Origin: Shewanella sp. TC10
GTDB taxonomy: Bacteria; Pseudomonadota; Gammaproteobacteria; Enterobacterales; Shewanellaceae
Length of the DNA: 38,464 nt
Direction: 5' to 3'
Assembly: GCF_009663145.1 (NCBI RefSeq)
Contig: NZ_VKHR01000052.1
Span: 1-38,464 of the forward strand
Under the pieces are notes generated by a model. It had not been told where the DNA came from. It worked only from the letters and a program-made list of their open reading frames with translations, and did no database searches. The position numbers and the translations under genes were made by a program. Shown piece after piece: positions 9,818-17,678 of the stretch. The number at the start of each line of letters is the position of its first letter. The stretch's first letter is position 1.

Positions 9818-10015
9818 GTGAATATCCTTATAAAGCCGAACGGCTAAGCCATTTTAAATAAAACTACTTCCTTTAATAAAATACTAAATAACCCACTAGA
9901 GCAAGTGAAAAATAAAACAATAGATCCATTTAATCAAAAATTCATTAACATCATAAAGTGTTGATTTGAAATACGTAAAATCGAGCCGAAAGGTGTAAAT
10001 GCTGAATTTTAGGCA

Positions 10016-10045
10016 CAAAAAAGCCCTTGTCATATGACAAGGGCT
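10016..10045 (-). terminator. Terminator after the tRNA-Asp genes
   Basis: A perfect 12-bp-arm palindrome (AGCCCTTGTCAT at 10022-10033 and its complement at 10034-10045) is centred on CATATG. On the minus strand it is followed by a T-run (A-run 10017-10022). It lies 9 nt beyond the 3' end of the second tRNA. Confidence 0.9.
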
Positions 10046-10053
10046 AATCTGTT

Positions 10054-10130
10054 TGGCGGAGCGGACGGGACTCGAACCCGCGACCCCCGGCGTGACAGGC
10101 CGGTATTCTAACCAACTGAACTACCGCTCC
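10054..10130 (-). tRNA. tRNA-Asp (GTC), distal copy
   Basis: On the minus strand the gene begins GGAGCGGTAGTTCAGTTGG, has anticodon loop CTGTCAC (anticodon GTC), the T-loop GGTTCGAGTC, and an acceptor stem closing on CGCTCC followed by an encoded GCCA end. It is 77 nt long and base-for-base identical to the copy at 10194-10270. It is transcribed second in the pair and followed directly by the terminator. Confidence 0.98.
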
Positions 10131-10193
10131 TAAACTGTGGTTATCTGTTATGAACAGTATCAAAACAAATAAACATAATCTAAACAACTTAAC

Positions 10194-10270
10194 TGGCGGA
10201 GCGGACGGGACTCGAACCCGCGACCCCCGGCGTGACAGGCCGGTATTCTAACCAACTGAACTACCGCTCC
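10194..10270 (-). tRNA. tRNA-Asp (GTC), proximal copy
   Basis: Same 77-nt sequence as the gene at 10054-10130, with anticodon GTC and encoded CCA, separated from it by 63 nt. A near-consensus promoter lies immediately upstream, so both copies are probably made as one precursor. Confidence 0.98.
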
Positions 10271-10286
10271 ACTTAAGTTGCGAAGA

Positions 10287-10315
10287 ATAATAGAGATGTC
10301 GTCAAAAACCGTCAA
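10287..10315 (-). promoter_or_regulatory. Sigma-70 promoter of the tRNA-Asp pair
   Basis: On the minus strand TTGACG (10310-10315), a 17-nt spacer and TATTAT (10287-10292) lie so that transcription would begin near 10280, about 10 nt before the first tRNA. Spacing is ideal and both hexamers are near consensus. Confidence 0.75.
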
Positions 10316-10763
10316 CCGTTTTTTTAAACTTTTTGTCTGTTTAGCTAAAAAATGCTCAACTAAGCTCAAATCTCATACGGTTTGAATATAAAAGAATCAG
10401 CATTGATTGAAAAAGTTCTCTATTCAATCAGCTCAATTTTCTCGATTCACGTTGAATAACTTTGCTTTTAAACTTCCTTAGATGACTAAAGCGCTTGTTT
10501 AACGATATTTAAAACTTTAGACACACGATTGATGAGTCATAATCTAAGAATGATGATTTGAAATCTAACAAATATTAAATTTTAAAACCTAAGCAGACAT
10601 GAATAAATGAAATCTAGCTTTTAGAAGTAAGATAAGAGAAGTAAATGAAGTGACTTAAGTAACTTGTGTTGGCATGTGTTAGCTTGGATTAGCTCACATT
10701 ACTTAAGTGACTTCATATACCGATTCAGACGGTTACAGATTTTGCTTCGATGGCTTAACTAAA
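10316..10763. other. Gene-free region with an 18-bp-arm inverted repeat
   Basis: About 450 nt of AT-rich DNA lies between the tRNA promoter and the end of the TIGR03503-type gene. I see no credible reading frame. The one clear structure is an inverted repeat near the right end (10645-10716), described separately. The short runs around 10400-10560 show no repeat or known RNA motif that I can recognise. Confidence 0.5.
10645..10716. repeat. Inverted repeat, 18-bp perfect arms around a 36-nt loop
   Basis: The left arm at 10645-10662 (core GAAGTGACTTAAGTAA) is the exact complement of 10699-10716. Each arm contains the self-complementary octamer ACTTAAGT. It begins 48 nt after the stop of the preceding minus-strand gene. 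There is no T-run, so it is not a classical terminator. It may be a 3' mRNA-stabilising hairpin or a repeat element. Confidence 0.7.
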
Positions 10764-12062
10764 CTATTTTTCATCCGGCATGGTTAAATCCAAATCATCG
10801 ATACTCGGCTCAGGAGTATCATCCCCACCACCTTCTTGCTCAAGGCGAAGTTTTGTTGCAGCTAACGCTTTATTTAGCGCTTGTTTTTTACGCCAAATAA
10901 TTAAACCAAGAATGCCAACAACTAATAAGCTGCCATTGATCACTAAAATCCAGAATATAGCTTTATCTTTTGCTGCTGCTTCATCTTTTGCCGCTTGAAT
11001 CGCGGCGCGCTGAGCTAACTCTTCTTCAGTTGGCGGCGGCGCAGGCGGGGCTATTAAATTAAAAAACTGCTCAGGTAAATCTAAAACTATTTCTCGACCT
11101 TCGATGGTTGTTGATACAGCTGAACCTTTAATCCTATAACTGCCGAAATCTGTCACAGATGGGATCGCCAGTAATGTTTCGCTGAATTGAACTTCATCTA
11201 ATATTACCGGCAGTTTCAGCCCAGCAGGACCAACAATGTCAAAATGAAAGTGAGTTTGCTCAAGTTGAAGAACTTCATCATCCACTTTTAACTGAATATG
11301 CCAGACGCCATTAAGCTTATCTTCTGGTTCAATAATATCGACAGCAATGGGTTTTTCTGACAAATAAAACGGATAACTGATTTCACGCTGAAATATGTTA
11401 TTTCTGGCTTCAACCGTTAAGGTATAGTTTCCCCAAGGCTGATTAAGATTCTTTTGCCCAGTAAAAATACCATCATCTGGTACTTCATCGAGTCCTTCAC
11501 CGTTATCCTTATATGAACCCACAATAATGGTACCAGTGGTGAAGTTTGCATCTGTATTTATATGATGGCTTGCAAATTTAACCGTCCACTCAATCATGTA
11601 ATCGAGGCCAGGAAGTCGCACTGTTAATCCGTCACCTAACAAGCGTGAAGTGACTTTTAAACGCTCCCCTTGAAACAATGGCTGAGGAATGGGTTCCACA
11701 TCAATTTCAAGGTTAGACACTTTCTGAATGGTTGAATTGGGTGCAAGGTTACCTAATAGTTGCCAAGGGCCTGGCATAGGTTTTTGAATTTTAATCATGT
11801 CACCCGTAATACCATCTACCCATTTTACCGACTCAGGATGCCTTTCTGCATACCATTTTGAACCGTCAGGTAAAACAACGATTACGGGAGCTGAGCCATA
11901 CTCACGTTGAACTAATAAGGTCAGTTCATCCACCATATGATCAATCCTGAATCTATTTTTTAGTTCAGAAGCTTGAGAATATGGCACCGCTAACACTGAT
12001 TGGGGCAGCATTACTCCGATCAAAACTAACAGTGACAAAATATATGGTTTAAGTCCTTTCAT
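10764..12062 (-). CDS. TIGR03503-type membrane-anchored protein of unknown function
   Basis: The function is unknown. The 432-residue protein has a cleavable signal peptide (MKGLKPYILSLLVLIGVMLP, likely cut after VLA near residue 25) and a large extracytoplasmic region of about 330 residues. That region looks beta-rich, with GDGLTVRLPGLDYMIEW and DDGIFTGQKNLNQPWGNYTL suggesting Ig- or CARDB-like folds. Then come a proline-rich linker (APPAPPPTEEE), one TM helix (IFWILVINGSLLVVGILGLI, about residues 370-390) and a short basic then acidic cytoplasmic tail. From memory it matches the family called TIGR03503 in Shewanella and Vibrio. It starts 22 nt after dnaQ in the same direction, so it is probably cotranscribed with it. 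Confidence 0.8.
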   Translation of the reverse strand: MKGLKPYILSLLVLIGVMLPQSVLAVPYSQASELKNRFRIDHMVDELTLLVQREYGSAPVIVVLPDGSKWYAERHPESVKWVDGITGDMIKIQKPMPGPWQLLGNLAPNSTIQKVSNLEIDVEPIPQPLFQGERLKVTSRLLGDGLTVRLPGLDYMIEWTVKFASHHINTDANFTTGTIIVGSYKDNGEGLDEVPDDGIFTGQKNLNQPWGNYTLTVEARNNIFQREISYPFYLSEKPIAVDIIEPEDKLNGVWHIQLKVDDEVLQLEQTHFHFDIVGPAGLKLPVILDEVQFSETLLAIPSVTDFGSYRIKGSAVSTTIEGREIVLDLPEQFFNLIAPPAPPPTEEELAQRAAIQAAKDEAAAKDKAIFWILVINGSLLVVGILGLIIWRKKQALNKALAATKLRLEQEGGGDDTPEPSIDDLDLTMPDEK

Positions 12063-12084
12063 TCGTAACGCTATACCTTAATGC

Positions 12085-12819
12085 TTAAGCTTCACCTCTC
12101 CAGAGGCACTTTCCTGATTTCTGGACTAAATCAAGACGTTGATCATGCGATACTAATTCATCGGCCGTAGCTGAGATCACTTTAAGATTAAACGCATTTT
12201 GATCGACTAATTGAATACCGCCAGCCTCTTGTCCCGGCTTTTCGCTGGACAAATTAAATTTAATTTGTCCGCCCGTCATGATTAAGTAAACATCAGCAAG
12301 GATTTCAGCATCCAATAGTGCGCCATGATAAGTACGACGTGATAAATCGATGCCATAACGACGACAAAGAGCATCTAGATTGTTCTTTTGACCTGGGTGA
12401 AGATGTTTAGCGACAGTTAACGAATCGAGAATGCCACAGATATCGGCAGTCTTAGGACCCACAGGCTGAAGATTCGCAAACTCATGGTCCATGAAGCTAA
12501 TATCGAACGGAGCGTTATGTGCAACAATTTCTGCGCCGTCGATGAAATCGATAAACTCTTGGGCAATTTGATGAAATCGTGGCTCTTTAGCAACACGTTC
12601 ATCGGTGATCCCATGGACTTCAATCGCTTCTGGATCAATTAACTGACCCGGATTGATGTATTGATGGTAGGTTCTACCAGTCAATTTTCTATCGATGACT
12701 TCAACACAACCAATTTCAATAATACGATGGCCAATATAGACAGGCCCGCCTGCTTGGTTCATACCGGTTGTTTCGGTATCTAAAATAACCTGGCGACTTG
12801 CGCTAGAAATAATATTCAT
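12085..12819 (-). CDS. dnaQ: DNA polymerase III epsilon subunit (3'-5' proofreading exonuclease)
   Basis: DnaQ is the proofreading subunit of the replicative polymerase core. The 244-residue protein has all DEDDh catalytic residues: Asp14 and Glu16 in ILDTETTG (Exo I), Asp106 in AHNAPFD (Exo II), and His165 with Asp170 in HGALLDAEIL (Exo III). The C-terminal tail (from about residue 190), which tethers it to the alpha subunit in E. coli, is present and more divergent. It is divergent from rnhA with 73 nt between the start codons, the arrangement known from E. coli. Downstream it continues into the TIGR03503-type gene. Confidence 0.97.
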   Translation of the reverse strand: MNIISSASRQVILDTETTGMNQAGGPVYIGHRIIEIGCVEVIDRKLTGRTYHQYINPGQLIDPEAIEVHGITDERVAKEPRFHQIAQEFIDFIDGAEIVAHNAPFDISFMDHEFANLQPVGPKTADICGILDSLTVAKHLHPGQKNNLDALCRRYGIDLSRRTYHGALLDAEILADVYLIMTGGQIKFNLSSEKPGQEAGGIQLVDQNAFNLKVISATADELVSHDQRLDLVQKSGKCLWRGEA

Positions 12820-12850
12820 AGGTAACTCAATTAATACTTGTGTGTTTAGG

Positions 12851-12856
12851 TATAAT
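12851..12856 (+). promoter_or_regulatory. Candidate -10 element of rnhA
   Basis: A perfect TATAAT hexamer lies 36 nt upstream of the chosen rnhA start. The -35 region at the expected distance is poor (near CAATTA). dnaQ and rnhA share this short divergent region, so promoters on both strands must overlap here. Confidence 0.45.
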
Positions 12857-12892
12857 TGCCAAAATTAATCTGTATTGCATGGTAACAATTTG

Positions 12893-13366
12893 ATGTCAGA
12901 ACTAAAACAAATCAAAATTTATACTGACGGCTCGTGCCTAGGTAATCCTGGTCCTGGCGGATACGGCATTGTAATGAAATATAAGCAGCAAACCAAAGAA
13001 TTGTCTGACGGATTTAAATTAACCACTAATAATCGAATGGAATTATTGGCACCTATCATAGCATTAGAGGCCTTATATGAACCCTGTAAAATTATCTTAA
13101 CCAGTGATAGCCAATACATGCGTCAAGGAATTACCCAGTGGATCCATGGTTGGAAGAAAAAAGGTTGGATAACTTCAACTAAGACCCCCGTCAAAAATGT
13201 TGATTTATGGAAACGTCTCGATGCCGTTAGCCAAATACACGAAATGGATTGGCGCTGGGTTAAAGGTCATGCAGGACACGCTGAAAATGAACGCTGTGAC
13301 GATTTAGCAAGATGGGCAGCAGAAGCTAAACCTGAACAAGAAGACGTTAATTACAAAGCTGACTAA
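12893..13366 (+). CDS. rnhA: Ribonuclease HI
   Basis: RNase HI cleaves the RNA strand of RNA-DNA hybrids, removing R-loops and primer RNA. I chose ATG 12893 (157 residues, MSELKQIKIYTDGSCLGNPG) because it aligns with E. coli RnhA; the upstream TTG at 12875 would add six residues not found in the family. Catalytic residues are all present: Asp12 (YTDGSC), Glu50 (NNRMEL), Asp72 (TSDSQY) and Asp136 (NERCDDLA), with His126 in the loop KGHAGHA. The basic handle region (GWKKKGW) is intact. It is divergent from dnaQ and convergent with the methyltransferase gene. Confidence 0.97.
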   Translation: MSELKQIKIYTDGSCLGNPGPGGYGIVMKYKQQTKELSDGFKLTTNNRMELLAPIIALEALYEPCKIILTSDSQYMRQGITQWIHGWKKKGWITSTKTPVKNVDLWKRLDAVSQIHEMDWRWVKGHAGHAENERCDDLARWAAEAKPEQEDVNYKAD

Positions 13367-13451
13367 GAAACCTGATTTCAATTTAAATAATAAGGTTACA
13401 AGTGCATAGACTCATTTCAAATCAGCTCATAAATCAATACTCAGCTAATAT

Positions 13452-14186
13452 CTAATGAGTTTGTTTGGGGATACTTTTTGAGTGACCTGCTCTGCCCGCT
13501 GTAGATGCTGGCGCCCATTGCGGCGCTCGTGCTTTTTTCTTTTCACGGATTGGCGTTAACGGTGACTCCATTTTCCTCGCAACAATAAGATAAACACTGC
13601 CAATACCAGGCAACCAACGTTCAATTCTATTTTGCCACCATGCGCCTTGTTGTATATCACCAATAAGTGGGTGATATACAAAGCGTTCATCCTGAAGAAT
13701 TTGATACCCGAGTAACCCTAACCAATCTTTAACCCTAGCAGGCATAAAAAATTGCCCCGACCAAGGTAGCTTAGTTTGATATTTGGGCAACAGCTTACCT
13801 ACGAATGCTGTGCTGACAGGATTAAAACCGCAAATAAAAATGTAACCACCACTGATCATTACCCTGTCGACTTCACGAAGCAACCTATAAGGGTCTTGTT
13901 CAAACTCGATAAGAAAACTCATCAACACCGCATCCATAGAGCCACTTTGTAGAGGTAAATGGTGAGGATCAGCAATTATCGAGGCTCCTTCACCATCATG
14001 GATTGAAAAGTGGCGTGCAATATTACAATGTAGACTGGAAATTTGATGACTGAGTGGACCTAATTTGAGTAAATGATAACCGAATATTCTTGGCCACCAA
14101 TTAGCAAGTTGTTGTTCAACAGCTAATTGTATTTCTTCACCACAAGGTAATTGGTGCCAATGATGCGGTTTCTCATTTATCGCCAT
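13452..14186 (-). CDS. Class I SAM-dependent methyltransferase (YafS-like)
   Basis: This is a methyltransferase of unknown substrate. I chose ATG 14186 (MAINEKPHHWHQL, 244 residues); the longer frame begins two codons earlier at a TTG. The SAM-binding core is weakly conserved at motif I but shows the Methyltransf_11 pattern: ADPHHLPLQSGSMDAVLMSF (acidic residue, then motif II/III) followed by LREVDRVMISGGYIFICGFNP. The C-terminal tail is basic and low in complexity (REKKKARAPQW). Its position between gloB and rnhA equals that of yafS in E. coli, which supports orthology. It is divergent from gloB. Confidence 0.87.
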   Translation of the reverse strand: MAINEKPHHWHQLPCGEEIQLAVEQQLANWWPRIFGYHLLKLGPLSHQISSLHCNIARHFSIHDGEGASIIADPHHLPLQSGSMDAVLMSFLIEFEQDPYRLLREVDRVMISGGYIFICGFNPVSTAFVGKLLPKYQTKLPWSGQFFMPARVKDWLGLLGYQILQDERFVYHPLIGDIQQGAWWQNRIERWLPGIGSVYLIVARKMESPLTPIREKKKARAPQWAPASTAGRAGHSKSIPKQTH

Positions 14187-14590
14187 GAACAATTAGCCCT
14201 TAAAATTGTAAGCCTTACTTGAGTATAACGATTTTTGTTTTAAAGTACCTAAATGGATTCAATTTAATTATCTTATTGAGAACAATAAGTAAAAAGCCGT
14301 TGCTTTCAATCTTAATCTATCCAATACAACTAAATATCAATTCTATGTAAATAACCCTATATAGGTTATTGAGCAGAACGATTGCTTATCACTTCAGCAA
14401 AAGTTAACCGTTTCATTTTAATGCTCAACTAGCCGCTTATACATGGTGAATCCATTTTTTAAGCATTGCTGCTGACATCTATCCAATGAACATCAGTACC
14501 AAGCCAAATTAACGAAGTTTTATTTTCATTATTTGGTGTCTTATGGATAATCCGTTAATCTGTAGTTTCATAATTTATCAAGGTGCTTTC
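14187..14590. other. Divergent intergenic region upstream of gloB
   Basis: About 400 nt of AT-rich DNA with no credible gene. The only structure I note is an imperfect palindrome at 14350-14370 (AATAACC, then its complement GGTTATT, around a CTATATA core). It could be an operator or chance. No recognisable promoter pair stands out. Confidence 0.45.
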
Positions 14591-15382
14591 ATGCTTTCTG
14601 TTATTTCTATCCCTGCTTTCAATGACAACTACATTTGGCTATTCCATCAAGCAGATTCTAATAAGGCTTATGTTGTTGATCCTGGTTGCGCTAAAAGTGT
14701 TTTAGCTTATCTTGAAAATGCTAAGGCAGAGGGTAAAGAACTAGAGCTAGTCGGGATATTAATTACGCACCATCACGCTGATCATACTGGTGGTATCGAG
14801 GCGCTACAACTGGCCTATCAACAAAAATTAGCCGTATACGGACCCAGTAAAGAGAACATCACTGGACTCACTCAACTCATTGAGCACGAGCAAACCTTAT
14901 CACTACCATTTATAGATTCACCAGTGAAGGTTATCGAAGTGCCCGGTCATACCCTTGGTCATATTGCTTTTCATATCGACAGCGCATTGTTTTGCGGTGA
15001 TACGCTATTTAGTGGCGGTTGTGGACGATTATTTGAAGGTACTGCAGAACAAATGTCAGCTTCGTTGGCTAAGTTATCTTCACTTGATAAAGACACCAAG
15101 GTGTATTGTGCCCATGAATATACCCAAGCTAATTTAGCTTTCGCCATAGCCGTTGAGCCAAACAATAGTGAATTGCAACAATATCAGCAGTCAGTTCAAC
15201 ACGCTAGGCTGAACAATATTTCTACAATTCCTTCCACTATTGCAACAGAATTAGCAATAAATCCATTTCTAAGGAATAACTGTACAGAAATCAAACAATC
15301 CATCTCAAGCCATTTCAATGTGAGTAATCCCACTGATATACAAACATTTAGCCTGCTAAGAGAGTGGAAAAACAATTTTTAA
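14591..15382 (+). CDS. gloB: Hydroxyacylglutathione hydrolase (glyoxalase II)
   Basis: GloB hydrolyses S-lactoylglutathione to lactate and glutathione, the second step of methylglyoxal detoxification. I chose ATG 14591 (263 residues, MLSVISIPAFNDNYIW) because it matches the E. coli N-terminus and has AGGTG upstream; the longer frame from 14543 adds a non-homologous leader. The binuclear metal site is complete: THHHADHTGG near residue 58, PGHTLGH near 118, CGDTLFSGGCGRLFEGT near 135 and CAHEYTQAN near 173. The C-terminal HAGH domain ends in LREWKNNF. mltD follows after 143 nt in the same direction. Confidence 0.97.
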   Translation: MLSVISIPAFNDNYIWLFHQADSNKAYVVDPGCAKSVLAYLENAKAEGKELELVGILITHHHADHTGGIEALQLAYQQKLAVYGPSKENITGLTQLIEHEQTLSLPFIDSPVKVIEVPGHTLGHIAFHIDSALFCGDTLFSGGCGRLFEGTAEQMSASLAKLSSLDKDTKVYCAHEYTQANLAFAIAVEPNNSELQQYQQSVQHARLNNISTIPSTIATELAINPFLRNNCTEIKQSISSHFNVSNPTDIQTFSLLREWKNNF

Positions 15383-15525
15383 AAACAGGAACTAGACTAA
15401 GCAAATAAAACTTAGCGAAGACAACAAGCGTGTTTTGCTCTACAATGCCGCTTTAATTTTGACCAACACTTTAGGCTTACAAACCCGTTTAGCCTGTTTT
15501 GCAAGACTTAGGAATATCGTTTTTG

Positions 15526-17043
15526 ATGCACAAATCTTTATATATTTTTGTCGGTGGTGTCGCTTTTTTAACAGGCTGTCAAACACTCACAACGCCAAAA
15601 CCTACGCCAGAGCCTATTGCTATTCAAAAGCCTGCAGAGCCTGAAAAGACCATCGTAAAAGTTGAAAAACCAATTGAAATTACCGATGTATGGCAACGTA
15701 TTAGCCTACAAATGGAAATGCCGATAGATGACCATAAACTGGTTAATCAGTACCGTGACTGGTACTTAGCAAACCCAAGGCATTTAGAAATCGTCTCCAA
15801 ACGCGCTGAACCATATCTTCATTACATTGTTGAAGAATTAGAAAAGCGCGATATGCCTATCGAAATTGCATTGTTACCAATTGTTGAAAGCTCTTTTGAC
15901 CCATCAGCTTATTCAGCAAGTGCTGCGTCTGGTCTTTGGCAATTAACCTCTCCTATTTCGAATCACTTTGGAGTTAAAAGCGACTGGTGGTACGACGGCC
16001 GTCGTGATGTACCAGCTGCAACCATTGCAGCTTTAGATTTTCTTGAATACCTTTATGACCGTACTGGTGAAAATTGGCTATATGCTATTGCCGCCTATAA
16101 CACAGGTGAAGGTCGAGTAAATAATGCTGTTAGGCGTAATAAAGCTGCAGGCAAAAGTACTGAGTTTTGGTCATTATCATTGCCAAGAGAAACCCAGCGC
16201 TATGTTCCACAGTTAATTGCTTTATCTGATGTGATTAAGAATGCCGATAAATACGGTATAAACCTCACGCCAATCAGTAACGAGCCTCATATCGCTGTTG
16301 TTGATATACAAAGTCAGATGGATTTAAAGCTTGCAGCTGACTTAGCTGATATGAACATCAAAGAGCTTAAAAGCCTTAACCCAGGTCTTGATCGTTGGGC
16401 AACATCACCAGATGGACCGCACACTCTAGTCGTGCCTTACGATAAAAAAGATGTTTTTGAGCAAAAATTAGCTCAATTAGATCCTAAGTCGAAATTAAAC
16501 TGGCACCGTTATAAAATTAAGTCCGGTGATACAGTCAGTCATATTGCTAAACGTTTCGACACTTCTGCTTCGTTTATCCGTTCAAGTAATAACCTGAAGA
16601 ATAATAATATTCGAGCAGGCAGATATTTAATTATACCGGTTCCACCTGAAGGGGCTGATTTAACAACGGATCAGTTATTAGCGCAAAATCAGCTAACACC
16701 TAAAGCAATGACATACACGGTAAAATCCGGAGATTCATTGTGGGTGATAGCACGTAAATACGACGTTTCTGTAGACGCGTTAATTCGTTGGAATCGTTTA
16801 CCTAAAAACGGTGCGTTAAGCATTGGTAAAGTATTGACTATCGGCTCTGCTACATCCAATTCTGGTTCAGAACGTACAGTTAATTATAAAGTTCGTTCAG
16901 GCGATTCATTGGCACGTATTGCTAATAAATTTAACGTGTCTGTTGATGACTTGATTAAGTGGAATAAGCTACATAACACTAAGTATATACAGCCTGGACA
17001 GATGCTTAGGCTGGTAGTTGATGTAAGTAAAGTGAACGCATAG
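15526..17043 (+). CDS. mltD: Membrane-bound lytic murein transglycosylase D
   Basis: MltD is an outer-membrane lipoprotein that cleaves the glycan strands of peptidoglycan. I chose ATG 15526 (506 residues, MHKSLYIFVGGVAFLTGC) because it gives a compact lipoprotein signal with lipobox LTGC (Cys18); the frame continues upstream to a TTG at 15499. The goose-lysozyme-like SLT domain has catalytic Glu121 (IVESSFDP), ASGLWQLT and AAYNTGEGRV. Three LysM peptidoglycan-binding repeats follow at about residues 326-370, 395-440 and 452-499, each with the pattern Y-x-V/I-K/R-S-G-D-T/S. It is preceded by gloB and followed by a strong terminator. Confidence 0.96.
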   Translation: MHKSLYIFVGGVAFLTGCQTLTTPKPTPEPIAIQKPAEPEKTIVKVEKPIEITDVWQRISLQMEMPIDDHKLVNQYRDWYLANPRHLEIVSKRAEPYLHYIVEELEKRDMPIEIALLPIVESSFDPSAYSASAASGLWQLTSPISNHFGVKSDWWYDGRRDVPAATIAALDFLEYLYDRTGENWLYAIAAYNTGEGRVNNAVRRNKAAGKSTEFWSLSLPRETQRYVPQLIALSDVIKNADKYGINLTPISNEPHIAVVDIQSQMDLKLAADLADMNIKELKSLNPGLDRWATSPDGPHTLVVPYDKKDVFEQKLAQLDPKSKLNWHRYKIKSGDTVSHIAKRFDTSASFIRSSNNLKNNNIRAGRYLIIPVPPEGADLTTDQLLAQNQLTPKAMTYTVKSGDSLWVIARKYDVSVDALIRWNRLPKNGALSIGKVLTIGSATSNSGSERTVNYKVRSGDSLARIANKFNVSVDDLIKWNKLHNTKYIQPGQMLRLVVDVSKVNA

Positions 17044-17080
17044 CGGTTAACTTTTCATTCTATTTTCGTTATTTCAAATT

Positions 17081-17111
17081 AAAACGGCCAGTGAAATCAC
17101 TGGCCGTTTTT
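17081..17111. terminator. Bidirectional terminator after mltD
   Basis: A 13-bp stem (AAAACGGCCAGTG at 17081-17093 with 17098-17110) encloses an AAAT loop and has T-tracts on both strands. It ends mltD on the plus strand and the lipoprotein/AsmA unit on the minus strand. Confidence 0.92.
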
Positions 17112-17141
17112 GTACTCGCTTATTGAAAACTCAATTAAAGC

Positions 17142-17678
17142 TTACTTAACGATTAAAGGCGTCGAGCCTGCATTAATCAATGGCATATTACTGCCTTCAA
17201 CTTTACCTGCAAATTTCACTTCAAAACGGTATCCAGGTCCTGACACTTTTTCCATAACCGATGCAGGTACACTAAAACGTGAAGTAATCGTTTTAGCAGG
17301 GGCTAAAGTCACATCTCTCAACGCTTGGGTATACATCATATCTTGAGATGAAGACCATACCTTTTGCCCTTTAGGATCGTACAGCCACAAGTCAGCTGTC
17401 ATGCCAGAATTAAATCTTATGCTGACACTATGACTTTGGCTGTTAGTGGCAGTATGAGTTAATGACATCGCTTTACTAGGGTCTGTATATTCTTCTGCTT
17501 GTAAAAATCCGACTAATACTGTTTCAGCCATAGTTGATACTCCAGCACCTAATGTAACAGTTTTAGCTTTCATCACAGGCTCAACAACAGCAGCTTTCTC
17601 AGTATCCGCTGTCACATCTGCACTTGTTGCACTACAACCAACCAACAGCACACTTAAGCAACCTATAAAACGTTTCAT
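17142..17678 (-). CDS. Small lipoprotein of unknown function, coupled to the AsmA-family gene
   Basis: I do not recognise this 178-residue protein. It has a lipoprotein signal peptide (MKRFIGCLSVLLVGC, lipobox LVGC, Cys15). The mature part is mostly beta-strand in character, with the stretch SVSIRFNSGMTADLWLYDPKGQ and an alanine/threonine-rich N-terminal linker. This resembles small immunoglobulin-like, BsuPI/intracellular-protease-inhibitor-like domains, but that is only an impression. Its ATG overlaps the stop codon of the AsmA-family gene by one base (TAATG) and has a very strong AGGAGGG site, so the two are cotranslated. A role with AsmA at the envelope is an inference from that coupling. 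Confidence 0.8.
   Translation of the reverse strand: MKRFIGCLSVLLVGCSATSADVTADTEKAAVVEPVMKAKTVTLGAGVSTMAETVLVGFLQAEEYTDPSKAMSLTHTATNSQSHSVSIRFNSGMTADLWLYDPKGQKVWSSSQDMMYTQALRDVTLAPAKTITSRFSVPASVMEKVSGPGYRFEVKFAGKVEGSNMPLINAGSTPLIVK

Noticed and set aside
10160..10369. A 69-codon minus-strand reading frame
   Set aside because: It runs straight through the tRNA-Asp gene at 10194-10270. The peptide (VQLVRIPACHAGGRGFESR) is the well-known false translation of a tRNA.
15435..15644. A 69-codon plus-strand frame overlapping the mltD start
   Set aside because: It overlaps the strongly supported mltD frame, and its product is just the signal-peptide region read out of frame.
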